This document shows, piece by piece, positions 45,083 to 56,454 of a DNA stretch of 64,000 nucleotides. The stretch spans positions 30,006 to 94,005 of the forward strand of contig CAYZJB010000003.1 in assembly GCA_964478735.1 (NCBI GenBank), written 5' to 3'. Position 1 is the first letter of the stretch, and each line of letters opens with the position of its first letter. The translations under genes were made by a program, and so were the position numbers. The notes beneath the pieces were generated by a model, which saw only the letters and a program-made list of their open reading frames with translations, was not told where the DNA came from and ran no database searches. The stretch comes from CAYZJB01 sp964478735 (GTDB taxonomy: Bacteria; CLD3; SB21).

Positions 45083-46104
45083 GTGGACATGAACGCCTTG
45101 AGTTCACCGATCGACCGGATCGGACTGGGATCGACACCTCTGGCGATCGCGAGATGGTAACTGAACCAGTCCCCGAGCTGGATCCAATTGACCATTCGAC
45201 ATAACGGACTTTGACCGCTCGCCTCTGTTTCGAACACGTGGGTCCTGGTCTTCAAGAATCCGGACATAAAATCGAACCGTTTTCGAACTCGCGGATGATC
45301 GTTTGGGTCACGAAGAAGAATAACACCGAATGAAGACGATGCAGGTATAATCGTTTCCCATCCCATGATTTCGTTATGGTTCACTTCTGGGACAGTATTG
45401 GCAAAGGCCAGGAGTTTGGCGTTTTCGCAAATTTGTCCCTTCCATCGAAGGGCAGCCGGAAAAAGTTGCTCTGAACTGTAGATGACGATGGGTTGGTTTA
45501 ACAGGGGTGGGTGAAGCAACGCTTTGAAGAATTCCTGCCGTGAGAGCCGTTGCGTTTCCTTTTCAGCGAGCCGAACGCTTTCATCGATGGCCGAATCGAT
45601 ATCCGGAGCTTCAAACAAGCTCGTGAGGACGTGGTATAACGCGATGAGGGGATAGGCAAGCGCCTGGCGAGGCATGTACCCGTTTGGCAATTCGATATGA
45701 AGGAGCGTACGATCTTTTGTCCTTTCCCGCAGCAAGCCGCCGGTAGACAAGGTGACGAGGAAACAACCCCGTTCAATGGCAAGTTGTGCGGCCGATAACG
45801 TTTCCTCCGTTGAACCGCTGTAGCTGGATAAAATGACGAGCGTATCGCGGCCGATGTGGGCCGGGATTCCGTAGTCTCTCAGCACAGTAATAGGAATCGG
45901 ACAATGAGGGCCCATTAATGTTCGCAAAAAATCGCCGGCTATTGCAGACCCTCCCATCCCGCAGTACACGATCTGCCGCAATGATGATTTGATCGATTTC
46001 AGTTGCTCTATATTGAGTCGCTCCGCCAGTCGACGTGCATCATCAAGTTGCTCCGCAAAGCTCAATAGAATTTTACGATATCCGGATTTGTCGAGGTCTT
46101 GCAT
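45079..46104 (-). CDS. Bifunctional phosphoglucose/phosphomannose isomerase
   Basis: 341 residues from the ATG at 46104; a TTG at 46152 would add 16 residues. Two SIS domains are visible: CGMGGSAIAGDFLRTL and ILSSYSGSTEETL in the first half, then the C-terminal half with VNHNEIMGWE, which matches the archaeal/bacterial dual-specificity PGI/PMI family (about 300-350 residues). It interconverts glucose-6-P or mannose-6-P with fructose-6-P, supplying GDP-mannose-type precursors for surface sugars. It is a monocistronic gene, and no SD is visible upstream. Confidence 0.88.
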   Translation of the reverse strand: MQDLDKSGYRKILLSFAEQLDDARRLAERLNIEQLKSIKSSLRQIVYCGMGGSAIAGDFLRTLMGPHCPIPITVLRDYGIPAHIGRDTLVILSSYSGSTEETLSAAQLAIERGCFLVTLSTGGLLRERTKDRTLLHIELPNGYMPRQALAYPLIALYHVLTSLFEAPDIDSAIDESVRLAEKETQRLSRQEFFKALLHPPLLNQPIVIYSSEQLFPAALRWKGQICENAKLLAFANTVPEVNHNEIMGWETIIPASSSFGVILLRDPNDHPRVRKRFDFMSGFLKTRTHVFETEASGQSPLCRMVNWIQLGDWFSYHLAIARGVDPSPIRSIGELKAFMST

Positions 46105-46280
46105 CGAAGTCGTTTTTTTAAGCCGGAAATTTTCAAGCGAAATTAACCACAATTTACGCCTAATTCAACCGTTCCCTATGCTGAAAAATCACGTGAACTC
46201 CTTTCTATTCATAGCTCGTAGCAAATTTGGATGACTATTAAACAAATACGACATTCAAGCACTCTTTCGGTCGCCTATTT

Positions 46281-46353
46281 ATTATGACATAATGACGTAT
46301 TTAGTTGAAAATTATTCATATTATTATGCATTAAACTGCCATTATGACATGAT
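46281..46353. repeat. Paired inverted-repeat elements upstream of the Hsp20 genes
   Basis: ATTATGACATAAT at 46281-46293 is a perfect inverted repeat around a central A. A near-copy, ATTATGACATGAT, lies at 46341-46353, exactly 60 bases downstream. In both copies a short gap is followed by CGTATTT. A third partial element, ATGACATAA, is at 46423-46431, just before the ribosome site. The layout resembles multiple operator sites of a heat-shock or stress regulator. The 344-base gap 46105-46448 holds no gene beyond these elements, and no CIRCE box is present. Confidence 0.5.
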
Positions 46354-46448
46354 CGTATTTTTATGGTTATTGTAATTGCTTCACTTATGAATTGGTATGC
46401 CAGTTGTTAAACAAAATATCGAATGACATAACAAAAGGAGTTAACCCA

Positions 46449-46841
46449 ATGTCTACGCGAGTTCAAGAAGAAGTGAAAACGACAACGGCTCCTGCGCCAT
46501 ATAAAAATCAATTCGCATTCGTGACGCCGCACGCCGATATCTACGAGTCCGAAAACAACTACACGGTTTTAGCGGAAATGCCGGGCGTGTCGCGTGAATC
46601 CCTGAAGGTCGGACTTGAAAATGGTCATCTCGTGATCGAGGGCAAAATGGCCGAGCCGACTGCATCGGGAACATTGCTCGTGGAAGAAATTTACAAACGA
46701 AATTATCGCCGGGTCTTTCGTCTGACCGATCAGATCGACACAACGGGCATCGGGGCCCAGTGGCGGGATGGTATCCTGCGGGTCACGTTGAACAAGAAAG
46801 CATCATCGAAACCACGTGAAATTACAATCAACTACAACTAA
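46449..46841 (+). CDS. Hsp20/alpha-crystallin small heat-shock protein (first)
   Basis: 130 residues from the ATG at 46449, eight bases after AAAGGAG; the longer open frame is rejected. After a polar N-terminus of about 30 residues the alpha-crystallin domain starts: PHADIYESENNYTVLAEMPGVS (A-x-x-x-n-L-P-G type), LVIEGKM and WRDGILRVTLNKK, ending KPREITINYN. The C-terminal I-x-I anchor is represented by ITI. Such chaperones bind unfolding proteins without ATP. It is the first gene of a heat-shock operon, with the second Hsp20 gene 31 bases downstream. Confidence 0.95.
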   Translation: MSTRVQEEVKTTTAPAPYKNQFAFVTPHADIYESENNYTVLAEMPGVSRESLKVGLENGHLVIEGKMAEPTASGTLLVEEIYKRNYRRVFRLTDQIDTTGIGAQWRDGILRVTLNKKASSKPREITINYN

Positions 46842-46872
46842 TCACAAACACCGATCAAAGAAAGGAGACGTT

Positions 46873-47316
46873 ATGTCAATCGTTCGATGGGCACCTCGTG
46901 AAAAAAGCGTGTTTCATGATCTCATGAACATGCAGAGCGAAATGAATCGCCTTTTCACAAATTTCTGGAACGACGAACCTTCGATCACAAACTGGTCTCC
47001 ATCCGTCGATATTGCGGAGGGTAAAGATGAGTTTACCGTGAAGGTCGAACTTCCGGGAATTGACAAGAAGGACGTCAAGGTCACCGTTCAGGACAACGTG
47101 CTGATGATTCAGGGCGAGAAAAAGCAGGAAAGCGAAACGAAAGAAAAGAACTATCATCGAGTGGAACGCTCGTTCGGTTCGTTCGCGCGCTCGTTCCGTC
47201 TTCCGTCCCTGGTCAAGGCGGATAAGATTGAAGCGCAATACAAGGACGGTATCCTGTCGATCACTCTGCCGAAGTCGGAAGAGGCCAAGGCAAAAGAAAT
47301 CGAGGTCAAATTCTAA
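46873..47316 (+). CDS. Hsp20/alpha-crystallin small heat-shock protein (second)
   Basis: 147 residues from the ATG at 46873 behind AAAGGAG. It has the classic bacterial layout: MSIVRWAPREK, a short helix (LMNMQSEMNRLFTNFW), then PSVDIAEGKDEFTVKVELPGIDKKDVKV, GSFARSFRLP and YKDGILSITLPK. The end (EIEVKF) supplies the I-x-V anchor. It differs from the first Hsp20 in helix and loops, so the pair can form distinct oligomers. A strong terminator follows 15 bases after the stop. Confidence 0.97.
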   Translation: MSIVRWAPREKSVFHDLMNMQSEMNRLFTNFWNDEPSITNWSPSVDIAEGKDEFTVKVELPGIDKKDVKVTVQDNVLMIQGEKKQESETKEKNYHRVERSFGSFARSFRLPSLVKADKIEAQYKDGILSITLPKSEEAKAKEIEVKF

Positions 47317-47331
47317 AACCGCTTTTGAAAC

Positions 47332-47364
47332 GGGCTGCCGATCAGCAGGCAGCCCTTCTTTTTT
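47332..47364 (+). terminator. Intrinsic terminator after the Hsp20 pair
   Basis: GGGCTGCC at 47332-47339 pairs perfectly with GGCAGCCC at 47348-47355 across an 8-base loop, followed by TTCTTTTTT. It separates the Hsp20 genes from the small ORF and clpB. Confidence 0.9.
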
Positions 47365-47380
47365 ATTTAGGAATACGGCC

Positions 47381-47452
47381 ATGAAAACCTTCGATAAAGT
47401 TTTTGTTTTCGTTGCTTTGATTGCCGGATTGGCGATCATCTGGCTGGCTTAA
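47381..47452 (+). CDS. Possible 23-residue membrane microprotein between Hsp20 and clpB
   Basis: ATG at 47381 opens a 23-codon frame: a short polar start (MKTFDK), then a hydrophobic stretch of 17 residues ending in TAA at 47450-47452. The candidate ribosome site AGGAAT is weak, 7 bases before the ATG. It lies just after the Hsp20 terminator and 27 bases before the clpB start, so it may instead be a leader or a chance ORF. No homologue is known to me. Confidence 0.3.
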   Translation: MKTFDKVFVFVALIAGLAIIWLA

Positions 47453-47479
47453 GGCAATTTGGCAGGAAGAGGTGTACAA

Positions 47480-50104
<2,625 letters not shown>

Positions 50105-50140
50105 CTCCACAAAGCCCCTTATTTCCCCGTCATCATCTCC

Positions 50141-50183
50141 GCGGATAGCGATACCCCAATTTCGCTATCCGCATTTCTTTTTT
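50141..50183 (+). terminator. Intrinsic terminator after clpB
   Basis: GCGGATAGCGA at 50141-50151 pairs perfectly over 11 bases with TCGCTATCCGC at 50162-50172. A T-rich run (ATTTCTTTTTT) follows. Confidence 0.92.
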
Positions 50184-50245
50184 GATATTGATCCCTGACG
50201 GGTTAAATTGGTGTCGATCAAAAAAACACATTTGAACTTGTGACC

Positions 50246-52228
50246 ATGGCAAACAGGAAAACTACGGACAACATCAAATCGGTACTGGTCGAAAAGCGCG
50301 TCATTCGGCCGGCAAAAGATTTTTCAGCCAGCGCGCATGTTCGTTCGATGAAACAGTATGAGCAGCTCTATCGGAAATCGATGAAATCACCGGAGAAATT
50401 TTGGTCGGAAATGGCCAGAGACCTGGTATGGTTCAAACCGTGGAAAAAGACGCTGGTATGGAAGGAGCCCTTTGCCCAATGGTTTGTTGGCGGTCAGACG
50501 AACGTGAGCACCAACTGTCTCGATCGGCACGTGAAGTCCTGGAGAAAAAATAAGGCGGCCATTGTATGGGAAGGGGAACCGATGAAAGAAGGTCGCCCGG
50601 AAATCCGGACATTGACGTATCAACAGTTGTTCCGTGAAGTCTGCAAATTTGCCAACGTTCTCAAGAGTTTCGGAATCGGGAAGGGCGATCGGGTCGTTGT
50701 GTACCTGCCGATGGTTCCTGAACTGGCCATTGCAATTTTAGCCTGCGCCCGGATCGGCGCCACGCATAGCGTGATCTTCGGTGGGTTCAGTGCAGAAGCG
50801 ATACGCGACCGGGTGAACGATTGCGGCGCCAGGCTGATCGTGACGGCCGACGGGTGTTACCGTCGGGGAACGATCGTGGAATTGAAAGCCAACGTCGATG
50901 CGGCCTTGAATGAAGGTCAGTGTCCGACGGTGGAAAACGTCGTCGTGTATCAACGGCTTGGTGCGGAGATGCGTTTGCATGCCGACCGCGATCACTGGTG
51001 GCACGAGCGAATGGCGGCGGTAGGCCCCGATTGCCCTGCGGAAAGGCTGGACTCGGAGCATCCATTGTTTATCCTCTACACGAGCGGCTCGACCGGAAAA
51101 CCGAAAGGGGTCCTGCATACCACGGGAGGTTACCTGACTGCCGTACATCACACGACGCGCTGGGTCTTCGATTTGAAGGACGACGACACGTACTGGTGTA
51201 CGGCCGACGTCGGATGGGTGACGGGCCACAGTTACGTCGTCTACGGTCCGCTCTCCAACGGGGCAACGACATTGATGTATGAGGGAGCGCCGAACACGCC
51301 GGAACCGGACCGTTTTTGGTCGATCATCGATCGGCATCGGGTAAATATTTTTTATACGGCCCCGACGGCCATTCGTGCATTCATGAAATGGGGCGAACAA
51401 TGGCCGCTCAAACATGACCTTTCCAGTTTGCGCCTCCTCGGTACGGTTGGTGAGCCGATCAATCCCGAAGCGTGGATGTGGTATTACAAAACCATCGGAA
51501 AGGGAAAATGCCCGATCGTCGATACGTGGTGGCAAACGGAAACAGGCGCCATCATGATTTCTCCGATGCCCGGAGCGACACCGCTGAAGCCGGGAACCGC
51601 GACGCTGCCTTTACCGGGAATTGACGTTGCCGTGGTGGATAAAAAAGGGAGACCTGTCGGCGCGAATGAAGGAGGGTACCTGGTTATCCGCCGTCCGTGG
51701 CCGTCGATGTTGCGTACCATTTACGGAGATCCGGAGCGTTTCAAAAAGCAATACTGGTCGGAGGTCCCGCATTGTTATTTTACCGGTGACGGCGCGCGGC
51801 AGGACAAGGATGGATACTTCTGGATCATGGGACGCATCGACGATGTCATCAACGTTGCCGGTCACCGGCTCGGGACGGCGGAAATAGAAAGCGCACTGGT
51901 CCACCATCCGGCCATCGCGGAAGCGGCGGTTCTCGGAAGACCGGATGAATTGAAAGGGCAGGCCATCGTCGCCTTTGTAACGCTCAAGGCGCACCACCGA
52001 CCGGATGAGGCGTTGCGGACGGAATTGATTACCCATGTGGCCAGACAGATCGGCGCCCTGGCCAAACCCGACGACATTCGGTTTGCCGAGGCCCTGCCGA
52101 AAACACGCAGCGGAAAAATCATGCGCCGCCTATTGAGGGAAATCGCTTCCGGCGGACAGGTCAAAGGCGATACGACGACGCTGGAGGACTTCAGCGTGCT
52201 GGAAAAACTCCGCGTGGATGAAGAGTGA
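50246..52228 (+). CDS. acs: Acetyl-CoA synthetase (AMP-forming)
   Basis: 660 residues from the ATG at 50246 (a GTG at 50240 is equally possible). The adenylation motifs are complete: YTSGSTGKPKGVLHT (P-loop), WWQTETGAIMISPMPG, TGDGARQDKDGYFWIMGRIDDVINVAGHR and, near 620, KTRSGKIMRRLLR, whose Lys is the usual acetylation-controlled residue. NCLDRHV and YTAPTAIRAFM are Acs-type. It activates acetate to acetyl-CoA in the cytoplasm. It is transcribed alone between the clpB terminator and the ABC-operon promoter. Confidence 0.97.
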   Translation: MANRKTTDNIKSVLVEKRVIRPAKDFSASAHVRSMKQYEQLYRKSMKSPEKFWSEMARDLVWFKPWKKTLVWKEPFAQWFVGGQTNVSTNCLDRHVKSWRKNKAAIVWEGEPMKEGRPEIRTLTYQQLFREVCKFANVLKSFGIGKGDRVVVYLPMVPELAIAILACARIGATHSVIFGGFSAEAIRDRVNDCGARLIVTADGCYRRGTIVELKANVDAALNEGQCPTVENVVVYQRLGAEMRLHADRDHWWHERMAAVGPDCPAERLDSEHPLFILYTSGSTGKPKGVLHTTGGYLTAVHHTTRWVFDLKDDDTYWCTADVGWVTGHSYVVYGPLSNGATTLMYEGAPNTPEPDRFWSIIDRHRVNIFYTAPTAIRAFMKWGEQWPLKHDLSSLRLLGTVGEPINPEAWMWYYKTIGKGKCPIVDTWWQTETGAIMISPMPGATPLKPGTATLPLPGIDVAVVDKKGRPVGANEGGYLVIRRPWPSMLRTIYGDPERFKKQYWSEVPHCYFTGDGARQDKDGYFWIMGRIDDVINVAGHRLGTAEIESALVHHPAIAEAAVLGRPDELKGQAIVAFVTLKAHHRPDEALRTELITHVARQIGALAKPDDIRFAEALPKTRSGKIMRRLLREIASGGQVKGDTTTLEDFSVLEKLRVDEE

Positions 52229-52238
52229 TCCCGCCCGC

Positions 52239-52267
52239 TTGACATTTTTTTTCCAGTTTAATATTTT
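52239..52267 (+). promoter_or_regulatory. Promoter of the Gld-type ABC operon
   Basis: TTGACA at 52239-52244, a 17-base spacer and TATTTT at 52262-52267. The -10 region also fits the Bacteroidota TAnnTTTG form (TATTTTTG). The ATG of the ABC gene is 37 bases further on, behind GAGGAG. Confidence 0.6.
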
Positions 52268-52303
52268 TGACCGCTTTTTTGAAACTCTCGAAGAGGAGTG
52301 CTA

Positions 52304-53251
52304 ATGATTCGAGTCGAAAATCTCACGAAAGACTACGGCAGTGTCCGGGCGATCGAGAACGTCAGTTTTAAAGTCGATGACGGCGAGATCCTCGGATTTC
52401 TCGGTCCCAACGGCGCCGGCAAATCAACGACGTTAAAAATCATGACGTCCTATCTCGCGCCGACGGCCGGAAACGTGTTCGTCAACGACATGAACATCCT
52501 GGAAGACTCGTACGATATCCGGAAGCTGATCGGCTACCTGCCGGAACTGAATCCGTTGTACGGTGAAATGATCGTTTACGATTACCTGGTTTTTGTCGCC
52601 GCGGCGCGGAGCATTACGGGGACGGATTTCAAAAAGCGCCTCGGTCAGGTCATAGAGATGTGCGGCCTGCGCGGAATCATCCATAAACGCATCCAGGAGC
52701 TGTCGAAGGGCTATAAACAGCGCGTCGGTTTGGCTCAGGCGATATTCCACGATCCGAAAATTCTGATCCTCGACGAGCCGTCCAGCGGGCTCGATCCGAA
52801 CCAGATCGTCGAGATCCGAGAGCTGATCCGCCGACTGGGCAAAGAGAAAACACTGATCATGTCGAGCCACATTCTGCAGGAAATTCAAATGACGGCGGAC
52901 CGTATGGTTATTATCAATAAAGGCCGCGTCGTCGCGGACGGAACGACGGCGGAACTCATGAGCGGGTTTCACGGCAAAACGGTCGTGAGTCTGGAATTGG
53001 TAAACGCCTCCGAAGATTCGATCCGCAGCATGGCGGGGGCCATCAAAGGTACCACCATCGCACAGATCACCAGCGCGAACGGCGTTCTCCAAACGCGAAT
53101 TGAGTATCCGAATGAGGTCGACCTGCGAAGAGACATTTTCGAGTATGCCGTCAAAAACGGTTGGACCGTCATGGAAATGACGCGGCACAAGGTCAGTCTG
53201 GAAGATATCTTCCGCACGTTGACCGTCGAGGGAGGACAGCACGATGCATAA
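52304..53251 (+). CDS. ABC transporter ATPase, GldA-like
   Basis: 315 residues from the ATG at 52304. The NBD is complete: GPNGAGKST (Walker A), LSKGYKQRVGLAQA (signature; the family's LSKGY), LILDEPSSGLDPNQ (Walker B and D loop) and SSHILQEI (H loop). About 90 C-terminal residues form an extra domain as in GldA/NosF-type ATPases. In gliding Bacteroidota the GldA-GldFG complex is required for movement; elsewhere it exports unknown substrates. It overlaps the permease gene by eight bases. Confidence 0.93.
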   Translation: MIRVENLTKDYGSVRAIENVSFKVDDGEILGFLGPNGAGKSTTLKIMTSYLAPTAGNVFVNDMNILEDSYDIRKLIGYLPELNPLYGEMIVYDYLVFVAAARSITGTDFKKRLGQVIEMCGLRGIIHKRIQELSKGYKQRVGLAQAIFHDPKILILDEPSSGLDPNQIVEIRELIRRLGKEKTLIMSSHILQEIQMTADRMVIINKGRVVADGTTAELMSGFHGKTVVSLELVNASEDSIRSMAGAIKGTTIAQITSANGVLQTRIEYPNEVDLRRDIFEYAVKNGWTVMEMTRHKVSLEDIFRTLTVEGGQHDA

Positions 53252-53957
53252 CGTTCGACTCATTTACCGAAAAGAAATGTCGGCATTTTTCAACAGTCCG
53301 GTCGCTTACATCGTTCTACTGGTTTTTGTTTTGATTACGGGCTGGTTTTTTTCACAGTTTTTCTTTCTGGCCAATCAATCCGACTTGCGGACATTGTTCG
53401 AGATCATTCCATGGGTCCTGGTCTGCTTTGTTCCGGCGATCACCATGGGTCTGGTGGCCCGTGAAAGGGGAACGGGTACGATGGAATTTTTGACAACGTT
53501 GCCGCTGACGGACGGGCAGATTATTGTCGGAAAGTTCCTGGCGGCCGTCGCGATGCTGGGGATTGCCCTGTTATTTACCGCGGTTCATTTTGTGACGCTG
53601 TTATCCGTCGGCACCAACGTCGACGTCGGTGCGGTCCTGTGCGGCTATCTCGGTCTTTTACTTGTCGGTGCGGTCTATTCGGCCATCGGCATTTTCGGAT
53701 CGGTCGTCACGGGCAACCAGATCACCGCGTTTCTGATAAGTTTCCTGATCATCGCCGTGCTCTTTTTGCTTGACAAATTACTACTTTTTATGCCCGATTT
53801 TCTTGTCGGGTTTCTTCAGTATATCAGTATCGATTACCATTTGAGCAATGTTTCACGGGGCGTTCTGGATTCGCGTAATTTCGTCTACTTCGGCAGCCTT
53901 ATCGCACTTTTTCTGATTCTGAGCACGCGGGTTTTGGAAATGCGGAGGTGGAGATAA
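53244..53957 (+). CDS. ABC-2-type permease, GldF-like
   Basis: 237 residues, about six spans. The N-terminus (RLIYRKEMSAFFNSPVAYIV) and RERGTGTMEFLTTLPLTDGQIIVGKFLAA are the diagnostic blocks of ABC-2 permeases of the GldF/NosY group. It overlaps the ATPase gene by eight bases and lies one base before the GldG-like gene, forming an ATPase-permease-auxiliary set. Confidence 0.92.
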   Translation: MHNVRLIYRKEMSAFFNSPVAYIVLLVFVLITGWFFSQFFFLANQSDLRTLFEIIPWVLVCFVPAITMGLVARERGTGTMEFLTTLPLTDGQIIVGKFLAAVAMLGIALLFTAVHFVTLLSVGTNVDVGAVLCGYLGLLLVGAVYSAIGIFGSVVTGNQITAFLISFLIIAVLFLLDKLLLFMPDFLVGFLQYISIDYHLSNVSRGVLDSRNFVYFGSLIALFLILSTRVLEMRRWR

Positions 53958-53958
53958 C

Positions 53959-55518
53959 ATGTTACAGATTACCAATAAGAACCAGTTTCTGAATTATATC
54001 TTGCTCATCGCCGGAATCGGCGTATTTCTCAATCTCGTTTCACGGAGCAACTTTTTTCGTATCGACGCGACGGACGGCGGCTTGTATAAACTTTCGGATT
54101 CGAGCAAGGAAGTTATTTCCAAACTCGAACAACCGCTGACGGCCAAGGTCTTTTTTTCCGGAGAACTTCCGGGGCCGTATGCCAGCAGCCGTCGCTATTT
54201 ACAGGACCTACTGGAAGAGTACGAAGCGTACGCCGACGGTCATTTCCGTTTCGAATTCGTCAATCCCGATAAAGACAGCAAGGCCCAGGAACAGGCCCGG
54301 AATGCCAATATTCCGCCCATCCAGCTCCAGGCGCTTGAAAACGACAAAATGGAAATCAAAACCGTCTATATGGGAATGGCGCTGAACTATGGCAATAAGC
54401 GGGAAGCCATACCCGTCATTCAGAGTACGCAGGGCCTGGAATATAATATCACCGCAACGATCAAGAAGCTGACCGCGACGGGATTGAAAACGATCGGTTT
54501 GATCAGTGAAGACAACGAAGAGATATCGACACAGAACTTGCAGCAATTTCTTGAGCAATTGTATAGCGTGCGCCGTACGTCGTTGACCGCTCCGATCGAT
54601 CCGGAAATTCAGGTGCTGTTGATGAACGGTCGTACGGACTCCCTCAAAAGCGATGAACTTTATCATCTCGATCAATTTCTTCTGAGAGGCGGACGGCTAT
54701 TTTTAGGCCAGGGCTCGGTACGCGATTTTCTCCAGCAGGGATTTGCGATGGAAATTCGCTCGAACATTTACTCTTTTCTGGAGCACTACGGATTGCGAAT
54801 CGGTAAGGAACTGCTGGTGGACCGATCCTGCAGTCAGATTCAGGTCCAGTCGCAGCAAGGGATTTTCGTGTTCCGCAATGCCATCGACTATCCTCCGTTT
54901 CCGTTGATCAAAAAATTTAACACGGAACATCCTATCACCGCCAATGCGGCGCTTTCACGGCTGTTTTTCGTCAGTGAAATTACGCGCTCCGATTCCGGCG
55001 ACGGCGGCAGCGTGTTGACGCCATTGATGTTCACCTCTGAACAGACCGGTGCTCTGCAGGGACCGTTTTATCAGATCCAACCCTCGCAAAACCCGCTGAT
55101 GAATGTCTTTCCATTTCCCTCCAAAATCGTGGCAGCCCTTTCAGAGGGGACCGTGAAGAGTTACTTTGCCCAGGACACTGCATTCAATCGTCGTGAGCAT
55201 TTTATTCCGTCCGGTTCAACCCAAATCGTCCTGGTCACGGACAACCAGTTTTTCAACGACCGGCGCGCCGGCGGGGCGGATGAAAACGTCAATTTTATCC
55301 TGAATGCCGTGGACTATCTTGCCGACGACCGCGAACTGATTGCATTGCGTGCGCGGAACGTGAAGTTGCAACCGCTGGAAACCGTGTCGGATGGAACGCG
55401 AAACACGTTGAAGTGGGTCAACTTCCTGCTGCCGGCGGCTCTGGTCATCGTATTCGGCGGCATCAGCTGGCGCCGACAACTGACAAAACGAAAAATGCTT
55501 GAGGAATTGTATGGCTGA
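53959..55518 (+). CDS. GldG-like auxiliary protein of the ABC transporter
   Basis: 519 residues. An N-terminal span (about 10-28), a large extracytoplasmic domain with TAKVFFSGELPGPY, FRFEFVNPDKDSKA and VIQSTQGLEYNITATIKKL (the ABC_transp_aux domain), and a C-terminal span (about 485-505) before a basic tail. The central part (DQFLLRGGRLFLGQGSVRDF) is a GATase-like or Rossmann-like fold. It probably forms the periplasmic part of the complex with the two preceding gene products. Confidence 0.9.
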   Translation: MLQITNKNQFLNYILLIAGIGVFLNLVSRSNFFRIDATDGGLYKLSDSSKEVISKLEQPLTAKVFFSGELPGPYASSRRYLQDLLEEYEAYADGHFRFEFVNPDKDSKAQEQARNANIPPIQLQALENDKMEIKTVYMGMALNYGNKREAIPVIQSTQGLEYNITATIKKLTATGLKTIGLISEDNEEISTQNLQQFLEQLYSVRRTSLTAPIDPEIQVLLMNGRTDSLKSDELYHLDQFLLRGGRLFLGQGSVRDFLQQGFAMEIRSNIYSFLEHYGLRIGKELLVDRSCSQIQVQSQQGIFVFRNAIDYPPFPLIKKFNTEHPITANAALSRLFFVSEITRSDSGDGGSVLTPLMFTSEQTGALQGPFYQIQPSQNPLMNVFPFPSKIVAALSEGTVKSYFAQDTAFNRREHFIPSGSTQIVLVTDNQFFNDRRAGGADENVNFILNAVDYLADDRELIALRARNVKLQPLETVSDGTRNTLKWVNFLLPAALVIVFGGISWRRQLTKRKMLEELYG

Positions 55519-56032
55519 GAAAAAGAAAAATCCCTGGATACCGTATCTCGGCGTTCTGGCGCTCCTGCTGCTCTGGTTCGTGTATTCGCAATTTCGTGAG
55601 CAGCGGTACGAAGTGAAGATCGAACCGCTGTTCGATTTTCCGTATGCCAAACTGGCGGCTTTTTCGATAACCCAGGACAGTGCCACGGTGACCCTGTTGA
55701 AAGCAGACTCGGTCTGGGTCTTTGCGGCGCCCGATACGGGATCGCCGGCCGCCTATAAAATCGAGCAATTCTTGAAGGACGTCGTTCGCGGAGAACGCGA
55801 GGGGCACGTTACGGATGACACCAGCAGATACGAACAGTACGGCGTGTCGGCCGACAAAGGAATCCGTGTCGAACTGCGTGATGCCACGGCGTTACTGGCT
55901 CGTGTTTACGTGGGAAGATCCGTCTCGGACTTCAATCAGGAGTTTGTCCGATATGAAGGAGACCCACGCGTCTACCTAAGCCGCCAGCGGATCGTCGGCA
56001 AACTGGGCGCGACGGCAACCTGGTGGCGATGA
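55511..56032 (+). CDS. DUF4340-domain protein
   Basis: 173 residues from the ATG at 55511, eight bases inside the GldG-like gene, with GAGGAATTGT ahead. One N-terminal span (about 12-28) is followed by an extracytoplasmic beta-rich domain: KLAAFSITQDSATVTLLKADSVWVF, AYKIEQFLKDVV and YGVSADKGIRVEL. DUF4340 proteins follow GldFG-type transporters in many genomes; this one is shorter than most (often about 300 residues). Its role is unknown but it is probably part of the same complex. Confidence 0.82.
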   Translation: MAEKKKNPWIPYLGVLALLLLWFVYSQFREQRYEVKIEPLFDFPYAKLAAFSITQDSATVTLLKADSVWVFAAPDTGSPAAYKIEQFLKDVVRGEREGHVTDDTSRYEQYGVSADKGIRVELRDATALLARVYVGRSVSDFNQEFVRYEGDPRVYLSRQRIVGKLGATATWWR

Positions 56033-56454
56033 AGGCGTTCTGGTTTTCATTCATCCTCGTTTTGATTGCAGAAATTTTTATCGGCTTGCTATGCCTTCAT
56101 CTTCTACTGTATCCCGGCGTGAGCGTTGAAAGGTTTCAAGCGTTGTATCCTGTCATGGAAGCGGTATTCCAGGCAACCGCTTTTGTCGCCGGTGTTTTTT
56201 ATCTCGGGTGGGCGGACTGGAATGTACTCCGGCATTCGACGCCGTGGATGCTGGGGCTGGCGCCGATCGGTTTATTTGTTTTCTATGTTGCGTTCCGCCA
56301 TGGCGTGATGGGAATCCGGTATGACGCAATGGCGATTCGCTCCGGCTGGCCCTTGGAAGAATCGGACTGGCTGCCGGCTACGGTGGTCGCCGTCGTGGCT
56401 GTATTGAATGCCGTAGCCTTGAGATGGATACAGGGCCGCTATTCGGCAAGGTGA
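56029..56454 (+). CDS. Small four-span membrane protein, function unknown
   Basis: 141 residues from the ATG at 56029 (four-base overlap with the DUF4340 gene). Four hydrophobic spans (about 5-30, 42-62, 72-88, 112-130) are joined by short loops; a conserved-looking WADWN and GVMGIRYDAM lie between the spans. I do not recognise the family. It is the last gene of the ABC operon and its 3' end overlaps the convergent propeller gene by 16 bases. Confidence 0.6.
   Translation: MKAFWFSFILVLIAEIFIGLLCLHLLLYPGVSVERFQALYPVMEAVFQATAFVAGVFYLGWADWNVLRHSTPWMLGLAPIGLFVFYVAFRHGVMGIRYDAMAIRSGWPLEESDWLPATVVAVVAVLNAVALRWIQGRYSAR

Noticed and set aside
46281..46431. CRISPR-like array
   Set aside because: Only three short unequal copies with differing spacing and no cas genes.
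46105..46448. CIRCE element or sigma-32 box before the Hsp20 genes
   Set aside because: No TTAGCACTC-N9-GAGTGCTAA and no clear CTTGAA/CCCCAT-type pair; only the ATTATGACATAAT repeats.
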